Under the pieces are notes generated by a model. That model ran no database searches and was not told where the DNA came from. It saw nothing but the letters and a program-made list of their open reading frames with translations. This document shows, one piece after another, positions 10,419 to 10,660 of a stretch of 10,660 nucleotides of DNA. The stretch comes from Candidatus Nomurabacteria bacterium (GTDB taxonomy: Bacteria > Patescibacteriota > Minisyncoccia > Phycocordibacterales > UBA9973), in assembly GCA_023267315.1 (NCBI GenBank), contig JAHFNN010000028.1, forward strand, positions 1 to 10,660. The letters run 5' to 3'. The first letter of the stretch is position 1; the number at the start of each line of letters is the position of its first letter. The position numbers and the translations under genes are program-made.

Positions 10419-10448
10419 TTGCGTGTAAGGGAGGGACTATGCTATAAC
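10419..10448 (+). promoter_or_regulatory. Candidate promoter of the last, incomplete gene
   Basis: TTGCGT (10419-10424, 4 of 6) and TATAAC (10443-10448, 5 of 6) are 18 bases apart, directly after the terminator. The leader to the ATG at 10495 would be about 40 bases. Confidence 0.4.
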
Positions 10449-10494
10449 GAAAACAAGTAGAAATATATTGTTGAACCTTTTAAAATGTATTCAC

Positions 10495-10660
10495 ATGGGA
10501 GAATCAAATCCAGCAGTTACTATGCTGGCAGTAGTAGTTTTCGTCTGTTTATGTATCGGTGTGGTTACTTATCAAAATAAGCACCGCCCGCCACGTTTTC
10601 AATTAACAAAAGAAAACGTACATGCGACCGACAAAGGGTTGGTTGCTGATTTAGACACTA
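10495..10660 (+). CDS. N-terminus of a membrane-anchored protein (runs off the window)
   Basis: A frame opens at the ATG at 10495 and stays open to the end of the window (55 full codons). It encodes a short polar N-terminus, one hydrophobic helix (about residues 7-26, rich in Val, Leu, Cys and Ile) and then a basic stretch (NKHRPPR at 28-34) before a polar region. The positive residues after the helix suggest an N-out/C-in single-pass protein or the first helix of a larger one. An ATG at 10485 in another frame closes after 31 codons and was not preferred. The family cannot be recognised from this much sequence. The terminator and candidate promoter upstream make it a separate transcription unit. 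Confidence 0.6.
   Translation, partial: MGESNPAVTMLAVVVFVCLCIGVVTYQNKHRPPRFQLTKENVHATDKGLVADLDT

Noticed and set aside
1..10660. Recoded TGA (Gly) as in Gracilibacteria/SR1
   Set aside because: TGA ends the zinc-ribbon gene in an ATGA overlap and ends the PilM-like gene right before a tRNA promoter; no conserved gene contains in-frame TGA.

Overview
The window looks like chromosomal DNA from a member of the Candidate Phyla Radiation (Patescibacteria, most likely a Parcubacteria-type lineage). This is inferred from family resemblance, not from a database search. The grounds are: a small DUF5652-like membrane protein; a large zinc-ribbon/solenoid protein of a type I associate with Parcubacteria; a free-standing methionyl-tRNA-synthetase-type tRNA-binding domain; a lone PilM-like protein; mostly SD-less starts; and three tRNA genes without an encoded CCA end. 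TGA is used as a normal stop (for example at 5595-5597 and 9048-9050), so this is code 11 and not the TGA=Gly code of Gracilibacteria/SR1.

Layout. 1-700 (minus): tRNA-Arg(GCG), a duplicated fragment of its 5' part, and a two-helix membrane protein. 676-967: an intergenic region with two hairpins and no clear gene. 968-2023 (plus): a divergent, enlarged ProC-like protein. It converges, through back-to-back intrinsic terminators, on an AlaE-type L-alanine exporter (2119-2580, minus) that has a textbook promoter, a strong Shine-Dalgarno sequence and a TTG start. 2657-3115: no protein gene, but tRNA-Ser(TGA) lies inside a dense set of inverted repeats, some of which copy parts of the tRNA. 3116-3364 (minus): DUF5652-like protein.

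3436-7933 (plus) is a compact, probably co-transcribed series: RuvX, zinc-ribbon/solenoid protein, HAD phosphatase (ATGA overlap), MazG-like protein with two Cys clusters, EMAP/MetG-type tRNA-binding protein, DedA membrane protein. PilM-like (7980-9050) follows from its own, apparently leaderless, promoter. tRNA-Arg(TCT) comes next (9089-9160).

9198-9580 holds no protein gene. It carries two full copies and one partial copy of a GC-rich hairpin repeat. The same repeat is recognisable in inverted orientation next to tRNA-Ser. The window ends with a secreted Ig-like/DUF5666-like protein with a His/Gly/Asn-rich tail, a strong terminator, and the start of another membrane-anchored protein.

Most of the genes are housekeeping: RNA/DNA maintenance, nucleotide sanitation, membrane homeostasis and surface/pilus functions. 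The most unusual material is non-coding: a mosaic hairpin repeat family tied to tRNA genes, in which pieces of the tRNA ends recur beside the genes in direct and inverted orientation. The two proteins with internally duplicated Cys modules (3864-5597 and 6275-6961) are the best protein targets.
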